A stretch of DNA of 64,000 nucleotides from contig NW_004440113.1 of NCBI RefSeq assembly GCF_000330505.1, positions 767,636-831,635 of the forward strand, given 5' to 3'. Positions 1 through 9,417 of the stretch are shown piece after piece (position 1 is the first letter of the stretch; every line of letters begins with the position of its first letter). The notes beneath the pieces are model-generated. The model ran no database searches. It was not told the DNA's origin and saw only the letters and a list, made by a program, of their open reading frames with translations. The stretch is from Entamoeba invadens IP1. Taxonomy: Eukaryota > Evosea > Mastigamoebida > Endamoebidae. Made by a program: the position numbers and the translations under genes.

Positions 1-722
1 AAATGCTGAGACACTCTGTTGATGAGAGGAGTTCGAAAATTGGAGCGGAAGTAGCGCGACTTCACAACTGGAAGCACCCGAACATTGTTGGGTTTGAGGG
101 GTGTTGGTTGTATCGCAATCAAGTCTTCATTGGGATGGAATATTGCTCTCTGGGAACACTTAAGTCACTTCTGAAGAATCGGATGAGGCCTTTCCACGAA
201 ACGGATACTGCGTATTTATTGCAAGAGACTTTGAAAGCGCTGAAATACATCCACGAACAGGGCTTTGTCCACAGAGACGTGAAGACAGCGAACATCATGT
301 TGAAACAAAACTTTGAGATTAAGGTGATCGACTTTGGGTTGGTTGTTAGAATCAGTTCAAAACCATCGAACCGAGCCGGTTCGAAGGCTTACATGGCGCC
401 CGAGGTTATCAAACAAATACCATATAACGAAAAGGTTGATATTTGGAGTATTGGGTGTGTAGCACAAGAGTTGTTTGAAGGAAACCCGCCTTACAGAGAG
501 TTGGGGATGTTGAAGGGGTTGTTCAAAGTAGCCACCGTTGGTGCGCCAGGGCTGAGGTTCCCATCGAAAACACTTCCGGAACTGGTCGACTTTGTTAACA
601 AGTGCTTCATCTATGACCCCGAGAAACGGTGGTCTGCGAAACAACTCTTGGAACACCCACTCATGAAACAAGTTGATTTTTCTATCATCAAGCAGAGAGG
701 AAGCAAAGTAGGAGGGGTGTAA
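1..722 (+). CDS. STE20/PAK-like protein kinase, C-terminal part (truncated by window edge)
   Basis: Serine/threonine kinase catalytic domain missing its N-terminal lobe because the gene runs off the left edge. The reading frame starts in the alpha-C helix (EVARLHNWKHPNIV), then shows the catalytic loop HRDVKTAN, the Mg-binding DFG, the activation segment ending in MAPEV, and DIWSIGC of subdomain IX. The glycine loop and the VAIK lysine are not in the window, so the ATG at base 3 is unlikely to be the true start. The HRDVKTANIML and GSKAYMAPE patterns resemble the STE20/MAPKKK group. The protein ends about 20 residues after the last kinase helix (the LLEHPLMKQ region), so there is no C-terminal regulatory domain. 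The substrate is unknown. Confidence 0.9.
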   Translation, partial: MLRHSVDERSSKIGAEVARLHNWKHPNIVGFEGCWLYRNQVFIGMEYCSLGTLKSLLKNRMRPFHETDTAYLLQETLKALKYIHEQGFVHRDVKTANIMLKQNFEIKVIDFGLVVRISSKPSNRAGSKAYMAPEVIKQIPYNEKVDIWSIGCVAQELFEGNPPYRELGMLKGLFKVATVGAPGLRFPSKTLPELVDFVNKCFIYDPEKRWSAKQLLEHPLMKQVDFSIIKQRGSKVGGV

Positions 723-825
723 GAAAGTATTTTGTCAAGACAGAGTAGTCCAGTTGATGGTTAAGTGAACTATAAATTTCTTTTTTAAATTGGACGAACT
801 TAATAATTTGAAACTCAAAAAAGTA

Positions 826-1132
826 ATGGACAAACAACTCCCAACACAAACACTGCTTGCGTGGATGAACACACAAATTTGGGTGGTGTTAAAGTCACGC
901 CGAGAGTATGTTGGAGTCATGAAGGGGATTGACGAGTATACAAGTGTGTTTTTTTGTTCATTGAAGTCTTCTATAGAGAAAGAAATAACAGCAAGATGTT
1001 GTGTTGGAGAATTGTGTTGAATACGAAGCAAAGGAAGGAGGGTATGAGGAGACCAAACATAAATTGTTGCTGTTGTGTGGGAATTCAATTGAAATGATCG
1101 TGAAGGGGGAGAAGACGGACTTGAAGAAATGA
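826..1132 (+). CDS. LSM5: U6 snRNP core protein LSm5, two exons
   Basis: Small Sm-fold protein of the LSm2-8/LSm1-7 rings, which bind the U6 snRNA 3' end and deadenylated mRNA. Exon 1 (826-943) carries the Sm1 motif (IWVVLKSRREYVGVMKGIDEY). Exon 2 (996-1132) carries the rest of Sm1 (NVVLENCVEYE) and the Sm2 motif (LLLLCGNSIEMIV). Removing bases 944-995 (52 nt, GTGTGT...AAG) joins the halves in phase and creates DEYTNVVLEN, which lines up with DDFVNMVLED as I recall it from LSm5. The result is 84 residues, close to the family's about 90. Unspliced, the frame stops at 1020. The 5' splice site GTGTGTT departs from the usual GTTTGT. LSm5 is preferred over other LSm paralogues because of the VKxKSxxEYVG and GNSIEMIV patterns. 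Confidence 0.8.
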
Positions 1133-1199
1133 CTCTTTGTGTGTTTTTGACAATCGACTGCTTTTCTTTTTTTGTTTCTCAAGTGACATATTGTATATA

Positions 1200-1381
1200 C
1201 AGTAAAACTTCCCTAGAGCGGGAGGGTGTGGTATTTTTTTGTTCTTCCAAGAGCGTGCATTTTGCCAATCAAACCTTAATTACCGCTCGATAGAGAACTC
1301 TATTTTTAATTTCAGTCTTTGAAATGCCCGCTCTTGGGAGAACCCGCTCTTCAGAAGTACCGCTCTTGGGAGGTTTTACTG
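1200..1381. mobile_element. 182-bp MITE with CAGT termini and TA target duplication
   Basis: The ends are inverted repeats: CAGTAAAACTTCCCTAGAGC at 1200 and, on the other strand, CAGTAAAACCTCCCAAGAGC ending at 1381. They match at 20 of the outer 22 positions. The element is flanked by TA on both sides (1198-1199 and 1382-1383), as for Tc1/mariner/pogo insertions. Inside, the motif CCGCTCTT recurs several times near the right end and its complement near the left, which suggests repeated transposase-binding sites. There is no coding capacity. It lies between LSm5 and the LRR gene. Confidence 0.8.
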
Positions 1382-1506
1382 TATATCTATAACAATTGAT
1401 ATCACATATTTGACAATACTAAATCAATGAATTGCGGTGAAGGGTAATAAAAAGGATAACAAATACCTCCATTTTTATAAGTTAATAATTGTTTTATGTT
1501 TCTAAA

Positions 1507-1839
1507 TCAAATGATACGCAAAAGTACCAATTTTACTGTGTAAAACCGGGAAAATCTGTGAAGATTCATCGAAAGAATACCAAGTGGCAAACTTGAACAA
1601 CATGCGATTGAACATTCATTGTATGACAATAGTTCATCAAAAATACCAAAAAGACGGGAAAAGAGAGAGAAAATAATACAAAGGGTTTCTTTGTATTTTT
1701 TGGTCTGATTTTGCTCTTTATAATGACAAACAATTTTCAACAAAACTTGAGTAATTGCAAATGCGTAAGAGTGGTAAAACTGCTCGAGAAAAAGATCGCT
1801 GATACCAACAAGTAATATCCTTTGATCTGCAAATATCAA
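1507..1839 (-). CDS. probable exon(s) of an unmodelled spliced gene, function unknown
   Basis: On the minus strand a 110-codon open frame begins just after a good 3' splice site (TTTGCAG at about 1828, minus strand) with DQRILLVGISDLFLEQFYHS. It contains an internal GTTTGT 5' site, after QVLLKI, which is the standard donor in this window. The part before the donor and the later part (FGIFDELLSYNECSI) both look like real protein, while the stretch between reads like intron. No convincing ATG exon was found upstream, and the 3' end could be spliced again at a GTTTGC. The two hydrophobic blocks faintly recall longin-type adaptor subunits, but I do not assign a family. Treat the coordinates as the core of a gene, not its limits. 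Confidence 0.35.
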   Translation of the reverse strand: MIFADQRILLVGISDLFLEQFYHSYAFAITQVLLKIVCHYKEQNQTKKYKETLCIIFSLFSRLFGIFDELLSYNECSIACCSSLPLGILSMNLHRFSRFYTVKLVLLRII

Positions 1840-2134
1840 AATACTATGAAAGTGTTAGATATTATTATAACTCCTATTTATATACCAAGTATGTTCTACT
1901 AGTAATCAATTCTAATTGTTTTATTAAAGAAATGAACTATTGTCGACCAAACAAAGCCATCAGACCATGATATTATTCAAATAATTTAGAGACTCTTTGA
2001 ACAAAGAAAAGAGTTAAAAAAAGATAACAGTCATTACCACTGGTCATGCGAAAGAGAAAACAAGTAACATACTCTATTTTACCCCAAAAAATGGGAAATG
2101 AAACAAAAAAGATGAGTGACTAGATATTCAGTGA

Positions 2135-5100
2135 ATGGTTTGTCTTTTCTACATCCATCTCAAGACTTACACGCAGAAAACGAACTCGTCGGACGGGACG
2201 GACTACGTCGCACCAAAGAATTGGAGAAGGTCGTACAGCAGTCTGTTTGTCTCGGTGAACTCGCAACAGTTCGCACACCCCACACGCAGAAATACGGCGT
2301 CGCAAAGGACGTCACCTCACGAAATTCGAGAGCGCCCATTATTTCTCCCTTGTGTCGAAACATGCTTCCAACTTATTCCAAAGTTTAATAAGTCGCAAAA
2401 GGAACTCGAACGCGACGACGCCGCGACGAAGAGAGGCGGTCTCAATTTAGAGGAAATTCTTGCGATCATCATGTATGCGGATTCTACACAAGTCGTCATC
2501 AATTTGCGGATGGTTAGTAAACACGTCTACTCTGCTTTCAGACACATGAAGACTAACCCATTTTATAGCGAGAAAAAGCTCAATAAATCGGCGAATGTCA
2601 AGAAGCGGATCGTCAATGCACGCAAGGACGTACTCCTCTTCAGAAATTTGAAGTGTTTGAAAGGACAACTTGAAACGTTCCAGACCATCAAAGACGCCAA
2701 ATTACAGGACTACAAGAGTTTTGTTGTCATCAACGATTTTTCAAGTGTCGACAACAACATCTTCAACAGCATTAAGTCGAGAATTATAGACTTGACGCTT
2801 GTCATATACCCAGAAATAGAAATCAATTTTGAGGGACTCACTGCACTGAAAACACTGAAGATTGATTTTAATAACAATGAGGTGACAACAGCGTCACAAC
2901 AACTCCTCAAAAACATCGAACTCTTGAAGAAGAATATTTACTTTAAAGAATTGTTTGTCCGATGCAACGGGAAATATGCGGCGTCGTTGGGGAAGATGCT
3001 GAAGTCGATGAAATTGGTGAAACAACAAATTGTCGTCCGGTTTGATCGGATTAGTGAGAACGAATGCGTCAAATTTTTGTCGCACCGAACTGGCGCGATA
3101 GTGTTAGTGATGAGAAACGATTTGGACAACTCGATATTGTCCAACTCGGTGCAAATTATTCCAGACAACGAGGGGGTCTATCACATCTCGAGTTCACTTG
3201 TTCTTAGAAAAAGGTTTCTTGCTGATTTTGTGAAGAAGAATTGTCCGAGTAGTGTGAGTGTCTGTGGGAAATGCGAATGTTCCGTCGACAAAATCGACAT
3301 GACGACGTGCACAACGTTAACAGCTTTGACTCTCAATGAGTGTAAATTTAGTGACGAATGTGCGCTGTTATTGCCAACGAGTGTAGTGTCCTTTGGAATG
3401 GTAAATATCGACTATGTTGGACTGTCCAATTTGGTACACGTCGATGTTAAACAATTAGAATTTGTGAGTTGTAACACATTATCATCGCTGACCATCCCCC
3501 CTTCTGTGACTTCGTTGTCGATTGATAAGTGTATTTCACTTTCGTCAATCGACAATTTGAATAAGGCGAATGTCCACTTCATTAAAATAGCCGGGTGCTC
3601 CAACGTCAGAAATTTGAATATCCCAACGACGTTGGAGTCGTTGTCTATCAACGATTGTAAGAAAATCACACATTTACTGAACTTGGAAAATGCACCGATG
3701 CGCGATTTGAATATCAAATACTGCGGGCGGTTATCGGTGATCAATTTGCCACAAACGTTGACATTGTTGCACATTTCAAACTGTGAAAAGTTGGTTGAGT
3801 TGATGAATTTCTCCGAGATCAAATTACTCGACTTTGAATCTTCTGGCCCATTTAATGTGGACAACCTCGTCTTTCCAAAGTCTATGACACATTTGGAGTT
3901 CGGCGACTATGAAGCTAAAAACACGACAACACTCACCAATTTGACTGATTTGAACGATTTGAAGGTACTCACAATTACCAACGCAAAATTTTTAGAAATG
4001 TTGGCTTTTCCACCAAATTTGACTGGTCTGATTTTGCACGAATGTCACACACTCACATTCTATCCAAACTTGATGGAACTCAATCTCCAGTTCATGGACA
4101 TCACACACTGTGACGCATTGACGTGTTTGAGCTTCCCTACTACCCTCACAAAGATGAATATTTCAAACTGCCAACACGTGACTGAATTCCCAAATTTGGA
4201 GGAAATGACAAACTTGAAGGAGCTGGACATCGACCAATGCTCGTCTTTGGAAGTCGTTTACTTCCCCCTTTCAATCACGAAACTGAAGGTCACGAAGTGT
4301 AAGAATTTGCTTGATCTTCCAAACATCCACGAGTTGAATATCCCATTCAAACACTTGTTGCCATTCTATTACAACTTGAAAACCCCATTAATACCAACTA
4401 CACTATCTGATATTCTGATTGAGGCGTGGGAGTGCGTTTCTTTACCAAATTTGGAGTGTCTCCATTTGCTCGATTTGCAGATCACGAATTGTTCGTTTAT
4501 CACTTCACTGAGCTGTCCAACGACGGTCACATTTTTGGAGATGAACGGATGCAAGGCAATTTCTAAGATTTGCAACTTGCCGAAACTCAAAATTCAAATA
4601 TTGAAAATCTGTTACTGCTCTTCACTGAAATCGTTGAAGCTGCCAACTACAGTCTCAAAGTTGGTGATGTACGACGACACAAACATCTCAATTTCTAATA
4701 GCAAAAAGCTTCCATTGAAATCCCTCTATATGGAAAGTTTGGAGAATTTAAAAAGTATAGCACTCCCGACGACTTTAACGAAACTCGAGATTAAAGAATG
4801 CACTGCAATCACTTCATTGCCTGGAATAGCATCAGCACAAATAGAAGAGATGCACCTCTTCTTGTTCAAACGATTGAAAACACTTGAGCTGCCCACGACG
4901 GTAACAAAACTCATATTGGACTCGTTCAAGATGTTGACATCCCTTGACAACTTGGAGAAGATCTCAATGAGCTCTTTGAAGATCTCGGGAATGAAGAAAA
5001 TACAGAAACTCAAATTTCCAAGTCACTTGACAAAGCTCGAGATGTGCAGTTGTTCGAGTTTGAAAACACTTCAAATTAGTAACTTACCATTGGCAGAGCT

Positions 5101-6040
5101 ATCACTCTTTATGTTGGACGGTATGAAAAGCGTTGAGCTGCCCACTGGAATATCAAAGCTGCGAATCGACAGTTGTCCGATATTCACTTTATCGTCTTTG
5201 GCAAATTTGAAGGGGCTCAAACTCCTAGAGATGATACGAAGTCCAATGGTGGAGACTGTTGTGTTGCCCGAGACAATCAACGAGTTGAGCATTACGGAGT
5301 GTGGTGGGTTAAAAGCGCTTCCTGGGTTGGAGAAGCTGAAACTCAATTCGGACACGTTACTACAAATCTCTTTGACTTTGGAGTCCCCTATTTTAACACA
5401 AAAAATGATGGAGGGAACAATCAAAAAGGGCAACTTAGAGATCAAAGGATGGAAGTGTAAGAACTTAAATTCGATTGAATCAATTGACGCAAAGAAAGTG
5501 GTTGTAACGCAGTGCGACCAACTTTCAAGCATCGAGTTTGGAAAGAAAATAACAGAACTGGAGATCAGTGACTGCACTGCGTTGGTTCATGTTGGAATCG
5601 ACGACGGTGGGCTGACACTTTTCAACTTGAAAAATTGTATTAAACTGAGTGAATGCTCGTTTCCATCGACTTTAAAAACACTACGTCTCCACACATGTGG
5701 CGATTTGTATAAGATCGATGTCAGTCGAGCGACCGATTTGACGAGAATCGACGCGACACAGTGTAACCATTTACAAGTGATTTGCGCACCACAATCGCTC
5801 AAAATCATCACTGTGGATAACTGCGACAACTTCGAGAAGATCGACAACTTTAAGGAGTCAGGGACGCTCGAATGTTTCATCAACGAGTGCGACTGCATCG
5901 AACAGATTTCGCCACCGACATGCATCACAAAGCTGAGTATTCAGAAGTGTTACTCTCTCAATACTGTTGTGGATATCGACAGTCTTGTGAATTTACCAAG
6001 GGATATTGTGCGGTCCTTCAAAATTTTGTCCAAAAAGTAA
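2135..6040 (+). CDS. large leucine-rich-repeat protein (BspA-like/Entamoeba LRR family)
   Basis: Protein of about 1300 residues made almost entirely of irregular LRRs, roughly 21-24 residues each, with the recurring pattern LPTTLTKLxIxxCxxLTSL. It has an N-terminal helical cap near residues 100-190 (LNLEEILAIIMYADSTQVVI) that resembles the F-box-like start of other Entamoeba LRR proteins. No signal peptide or membrane segment is evident, so a cytoplasmic or nuclear binding scaffold is likely. The partner is unknown. The start is uncertain. The first ATG (2135) is followed at once by GTTTGT, so bases 2138-2176 could be a 39-nt in-frame intron. The first about 95 residues are Ser/Arg/Thr-rich and unlike the rest, and another ATG lies at 2471. 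The gene ends 126 bp before the convergent acidic-protein gene. Confidence 0.85.
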   Translation: MVCLFYIHLKTYTQKTNSSDGTDYVAPKNWRRSYSSLFVSVNSQQFAHPTRRNTASQRTSPHEIRERPLFLPCVETCFQLIPKFNKSQKELERDDAATKRGGLNLEEILAIIMYADSTQVVINLRMVSKHVYSAFRHMKTNPFYSEKKLNKSANVKKRIVNARKDVLLFRNLKCLKGQLETFQTIKDAKLQDYKSFVVINDFSSVDNNIFNSIKSRIIDLTLVIYPEIEINFEGLTALKTLKIDFNNNEVTTASQQLLKNIELLKKNIYFKELFVRCNGKYAASLGKMLKSMKLVKQQIVVRFDRISENECVKFLSHRTGAIVLVMRNDLDNSILSNSVQIIPDNEGVYHISSSLVLRKRFLADFVKKNCPSSVSVCGKCECSVDKIDMTTCTTLTALTLNECKFSDECALLLPTSVVSFGMVNIDYVGLSNLVHVDVKQLEFVSCNTLSSLTIPPSVTSLSIDKCISLSSIDNLNKANVHFIKIAGCSNVRNLNIPTTLESLSINDCKKITHLLNLENAPMRDLNIKYCGRLSVINLPQTLTLLHISNCEKLVELMNFSEIKLLDFESSGPFNVDNLVFPKSMTHLEFGDYEAKNTTTLTNLTDLNDLKVLTITNAKFLEMLAFPPNLTGLILHECHTLTFYPNLMELNLQFMDITHCDALTCLSFPTTLTKMNISNCQHVTEFPNLEEMTNLKELDIDQCSSLEVVYFPLSITKLKVTKCKNLLDLPNIHELNIPFKHLLPFYYNLKTPLIPTTLSDILIEAWECVSLPNLECLHLLDLQITNCSFITSLSCPTTVTFLEMNGCKAISKICNLPKLKIQILKICYCSSLKSLKLPTTVSKLVMYDDTNISISNSKKLPLKSLYMESLENLKSIALPTTLTKLEIKECTAITSLPGIASAQIEEMHLFLFKRLKTLELPTTVTKLILDSFKMLTSLDNLEKISMSSLKISGMKKIQKLKFPSHLTKLEMCSCSSLKTLQISNLPLAELSLFMLDGMKSVELPTGISKLRIDSCPIFTLSSLANLKGLKLLEMIRSPMVETVVLPETINELSITECGGLKALPGLEKLKLNSDTLLQISLTLESPILTQKMMEGTIKKGNLEIKGWKCKNLNSIESIDAKKVVVTQCDQLSSIEFGKKITELEISDCTALVHVGIDDGGLTLFNLKNCIKLSECSFPSTLKTLRLHTCGDLYKIDVSRATDLTRIDATQCNHLQVICAPQSLKIITVDNCDNFEKIDNFKESGTLECFINECDCIEQISPPTCITKLSIQKCYSLNTVVDIDSLVNLPRDIVRSFKILSKK

Positions 6041-6165
6041 ATATTATTTTTCTTATTGTTCTTTCGAAAGAAATCTTAAACAGCATACCCTTCACAATAG
6101 AGCTGTGTTGCCTAAATTTTTCGAACGTGTAAGCCAAAAATCATTAATCGATACAATTCAACGCC

Positions 6166-6483
6166 TTAGAGAAGTGGACAACACCACGACCATTTGCCAA
6201 ACACAAAGTCGACATTGTCGTGGTGGTATTGGTTCAATTTATCTGGATCAAATTTGCCGATCCCCACATCGTCTTCGGTGTCATCGCTACTGTCATCGTC
6301 TGAATCATCGTCGTCCGAAGTTGGAGTGTCTTGTGTAGTATCGTCCTCATAGTCATACAGTTGGTTACAGTCGCCATGCAAGCATGGGTTATAGTCTATC
6401 GTGTTAAACTGTCCCAACTCTTCTCCTAAAATATTGACCTTCTCATTGTCCACGTCGTTAATGTTGTCATCGTCACTTGACAT
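6166..6483 (-). CDS. small acidic protein, unknown
   Basis: The 105-residue frame starts with ATG and is dominated by Asp/Glu/Ser. An acidic run sits near residues 55-75 (DDDDSDDDSSDDTEDDVG), followed by a C-terminal FVFGKWSWCCPLL segment. It lacks a signal peptide, a TM segment and recognisable folds. The acidic low-complexity composition would fit a histone or ribosomal-protein chaperone or a nuclear factor, but that is only a guess from composition. It lies about 120 bp upstream of the stop codon side of MCM9 and is transcribed in the same direction, so it is not an MCM9 exon: its own start is clear and the two frames are separated by stop codons and AT-rich DNA. Confidence 0.6.
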   Translation of the reverse strand: MSSDDDNINDVDNEKVNILGEELGQFNTIDYNPCLHGDCNQLYDYEDDTTQDTPTSDDDDSDDDSSDDTEDDVGIGKFDPDKLNQYHHDNVDFVFGKWSWCCPLL

Positions 6484-6603
6484 GTTATACTTTTTCGAGA
6501 AAAGTCTATTTTAAGAGTTCAAAGCCCTTCAAAAATTTACAAAGTTGATTTGATGTTTTGAGCTCAAAACCAATTGGAAAGAATAAATCAGACAAGTAAT
6601 AAA

Positions 6604-9417
6604 TTACAATGGACGTTTCTCCTTGAACATCTCGTCGATGTCGTCCAAGTCAAAATCGTCGTCAGGCTTTCTCTTTGGTGGGGAAACCTTAACCACACCT
6701 GCTCCTTTGTTGAGAGTTTTGAATGAGGATATCTTTTGGAGCAACGAGAGGGTATTTGGTGTTGTTTGTGTTGTTGTTTGTGAAGTTTGTGGGGGTTTCA
6801 CAATGGTAGTAGGTGGTGGTTTTTTTGCAAACGACCCAATCTTTGACAATGACGTCGGAATAGAAGAGTCGTCGAGCTCCTCTAAAATGCTATCTATTTC
6901 AATTTCTCTGTTTTCTTTTTCTGCTTTGTGTTGTGTGACCTTTTGTATAATATGTTGTGATATTTTCTTCGCATTTTCAGTACTCTTGTGGAGACTTTGT
7001 GTTGGTTTCTTTTCTTTGGATTTCTGCACTTCTTTCTGGGCTTCTTTTTCGGTTTCTTTGCTCTTTTTAAATTTCGTCTCCAGTTGTATTTTCGTGGTGT
7101 TTTGATTAGGCTTTTCTACTGTCTCTTGTGGTAAAGCGTCGACTTTTCTTTCACTTTTCTCACTCTGAGTGTCATCAAGCAACTCAAATCCATCCAATAA
7201 TCCGTCCATATCAATGTCATTCATGTCTTTATTTGGATTTTCAATTTCCATTTGTTTGGAACTCGATGCTTCATTGTGCATCTTTTGAACTTGTTTCGCT
7301 GCTTTGCTAAAATCAATTTTGCTCTGCACTAACTTCTTTGGACTTTCCACTGCTTTCTTTTCCACCGTCAGCTTCCCAGAACTCATTTTGATTGTTTCCT
7401 TTACGGCGTTTGTTTTGTTGTGTTCTTCTATTTGTAAAATGCTTTGAACCTTTTGCGGTGGTTTAAACAACTGGCTTTGACTTCTCTCCTCGATGGTTTC
7501 ATTCGACTTCCTTTTTTCTTGATTAAATAAAAGACTTTGTCCTTTCCTCAATTGCCCACCTCTCATCTTTTGTGATGGAAACACTATTTCAGACATTTCA
7601 CTCCTCCTCTGTGACTCCAAGTAATTCTTCCAAAAGCTTTCTCGGGTTTCCAATTCTTCTTCCTCGATGCTTTTCTCCGCCTCGCTAGTAAATTGGGTTG
7701 TCGACTGCAACTTCTCACACTGACTATTTTCTTTCCCAATTTGTGAAAGCTCGATACTCCCATCAATCAAGTACTCAAGTTTTAAGGTCTGCAACAGTCG
7801 CAATTCATATACTTTATAACTCTCATCGGGGTCCGTCGGAAACTCGGAGTTTTCTTTGCTGTTCGACGCTCCGTTCTGTGAAGATTCTATAAGCAACACC
7901 GCACACACCGCATCCATCAATAACACGCTTTTATGCATCATCAACTTGGCGTGCGCCTGCGATATTCTAATCAACGATTCCAGTAAACGGACAGACGTCC
8001 TCCCCGACTCTCTTCTTTCCTTCCCTCTCTGATTGTTATAGTACTCTTGAATCACCAATTTGGCCTCTTCTGTTATTTCTGGAAAGAAATGTATTTTGGT
8101 GTATACAATGTAACTCTGTAATTCGGGGGTGGTCAACAGAGGAGCAATGTCTGGTTTATGTCCATTCAACACATAGTCAGATACTCTCTCGTCCCATTGT
8201 TGGTTTCTCTCGTCTAACATGATAAGAATGATATCAAATCGCGACAATAGAGGCGGGTCGATTGCGGTGTTAAGACTCAATGACTTGCTGCAGTCATATT
8301 TTCCTTTAGGGTTTGTCGCCGCAAGTATCGCCGTTCGGGTGTGGAGTTGAGATACAATTCCAGCTTTGGCAACAGAGAGCGTCTGTTGTTCCATAGCTTC
8401 GTGGATATCCGCTTTATCGGCTTTGCTCATCGTCGAGAATTCGTCAATGCAACACACCCCACCATCCGCTAGAACTAATGCACCGGCGTCCAAACTCAAT
8501 TCCCCACCAACATTAACTACAGCAACAGTAAGTCCAGCAGAGGTTGTTCCTCCTCCAGTCGTTTGAACGTGTCTTGGTCCGAGTTTTGAAGCAAAATTAA
8601 GTAACTGGGACTTTCCTGTCCCGGGGTCACCTACTAAAAGGAGATGAACAGTACCTCGTATAGTCGTTTTAGTTACTTCATCAAGATGTGGCACACCACC
8701 CAAAGCTACAAGCATTACTGCTAATTTACATAATCGCATTCCACACAATTCAGGAGACACTGATTGGAGGATCAAGTCTCGTGCCAACAAAGGGTGGTCT
8801 GCGTGCTGTTCCCAAATGTTTTTGAACTTTGTTTCCATCTCTTCTGTAATGGTGACAGCAAGTCTGTCGATGTTTCTTGATGTAATATAATCTGCCACTA
8901 CAACAATTTCAAGTTGTGGTTGTTCATCCTCATTTGATGTTAACCAACGCACTCTAACACGCCCTTTGATTGTCACAAAATCACCGGCTTGCGTATCTCC
9001 TACCAACTCCCCCAATAAAATGACAGTGACTTGTCGTTGTAATCCAGCAGAAACGATGTTGTGTGTCGGTTCTTGTACACGGAGCTCTTGGTAGTCGGTC
9101 GTTTGTTGCTTCCCTTCAATCACTGTGAATTTTTTGTTACGACACAGATCACCAGTCGGAGTTGTCCCCCCACACGAAGGAGGGGTTTCAAACTGGTACG
9201 ATGTCTCTACTTGTGCCTCCACCTCAAACTCTCTCTTACACTTCGCACATCGATACACACGCCTGAATTCTAAAAGTTTTGTGTTTGATGACCGCAATAC
9301 AGTTCCTTCAAATTGAACACTCTCATTGACATTTGCTGGTGTTGGTAAAGTATTGATTTTGTTATAATTTCCATCAGGAATATTATTTGGAAGTGGTGTC
9401 GGTGTGATTTCTTCCAT
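6604..9417 (-). CDS. MCM9: MCM9-type DNA helicase with long charged tail
   Basis: AAA+ MCM-family helicase of 937 residues acting on nuclear DNA. An N-terminal zinc motif (C57, C60, C82, C92) is followed by the OB domain. The AAA+ core has Walker A GDPGTGKS at 263-270, Walker B CCIDEF near 322-327 and the arginine-finger SRF at 392-394. It fits MCM9 rather than MCM2-7: EAMEQQTLSVAKAGI followed by RTAILAATNPKGKYD, YQELRVQEP before the OB fold, and SLIRISQAHAKLMMHKSVLL in the lid. MCM9 normally works with MCM8 in recombination and mismatch repair; no MCM8 lies in this window. Residues from about 540 onward form a Lys/Glu/Ser/Gln-rich, probably disordered tail ending in KRKPDDDFDLDDIDEMF. The N-terminus seems shorter than in animal MCM9. 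Confidence 0.88.
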   Translation of the reverse strand: MEEITPTPLPNNIPDGNYNKINTLPTPANVNESVQFEGTVLRSSNTKLLEFRRVYRCAKCKREFEVEAQVETSYQFETPPSCGGTTPTGDLCRNKKFTVIEGKQQTTDYQELRVQEPTHNIVSAGLQRQVTVILLGELVGDTQAGDFVTIKGRVRVRWLTSNEDEQPQLEIVVVADYITSRNIDRLAVTITEEMETKFKNIWEQHADHPLLARDLILQSVSPELCGMRLCKLAVMLVALGGVPHLDEVTKTTIRGTVHLLLVGDPGTGKSQLLNFASKLGPRHVQTTGGGTTSAGLTVAVVNVGGELSLDAGALVLADGGVCCIDEFSTMSKADKADIHEAMEQQTLSVAKAGIVSQLHTRTAILAATNPKGKYDCSKSLSLNTAIDPPLLSRFDIILIMLDERNQQWDERVSDYVLNGHKPDIAPLLTTPELQSYIVYTKIHFFPEITEEAKLVIQEYYNNQRGKERRESGRTSVRLLESLIRISQAHAKLMMHKSVLLMDAVCAVLLIESSQNGASNSKENSEFPTDPDESYKVYELRLLQTLKLEYLIDGSIELSQIGKENSQCEKLQSTTQFTSEAEKSIEEEELETRESFWKNYLESQRRSEMSEIVFPSQKMRGGQLRKGQSLLFNQEKRKSNETIEERSQSQLFKPPQKVQSILQIEEHNKTNAVKETIKMSSGKLTVEKKAVESPKKLVQSKIDFSKAAKQVQKMHNEASSSKQMEIENPNKDMNDIDMDGLLDGFELLDDTQSEKSERKVDALPQETVEKPNQNTTKIQLETKFKKSKETEKEAQKEVQKSKEKKPTQSLHKSTENAKKISQHIIQKVTQHKAEKENREIEIDSILEELDDSSIPTSLSKIGSFAKKPPPTTIVKPPQTSQTTTQTTPNTLSLLQKISSFKTLNKGAGVVKVSPPKRKPDDDFDLDDIDEMFKEKRPL

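Noticed and set aside
5071..5577. Long antisense frames under the LRR gene, also under PTEN and the coiled-coil gene
   Set aside because: They mirror the repetitive codon use of the strong gene on the other strand and lack any family resemblance.
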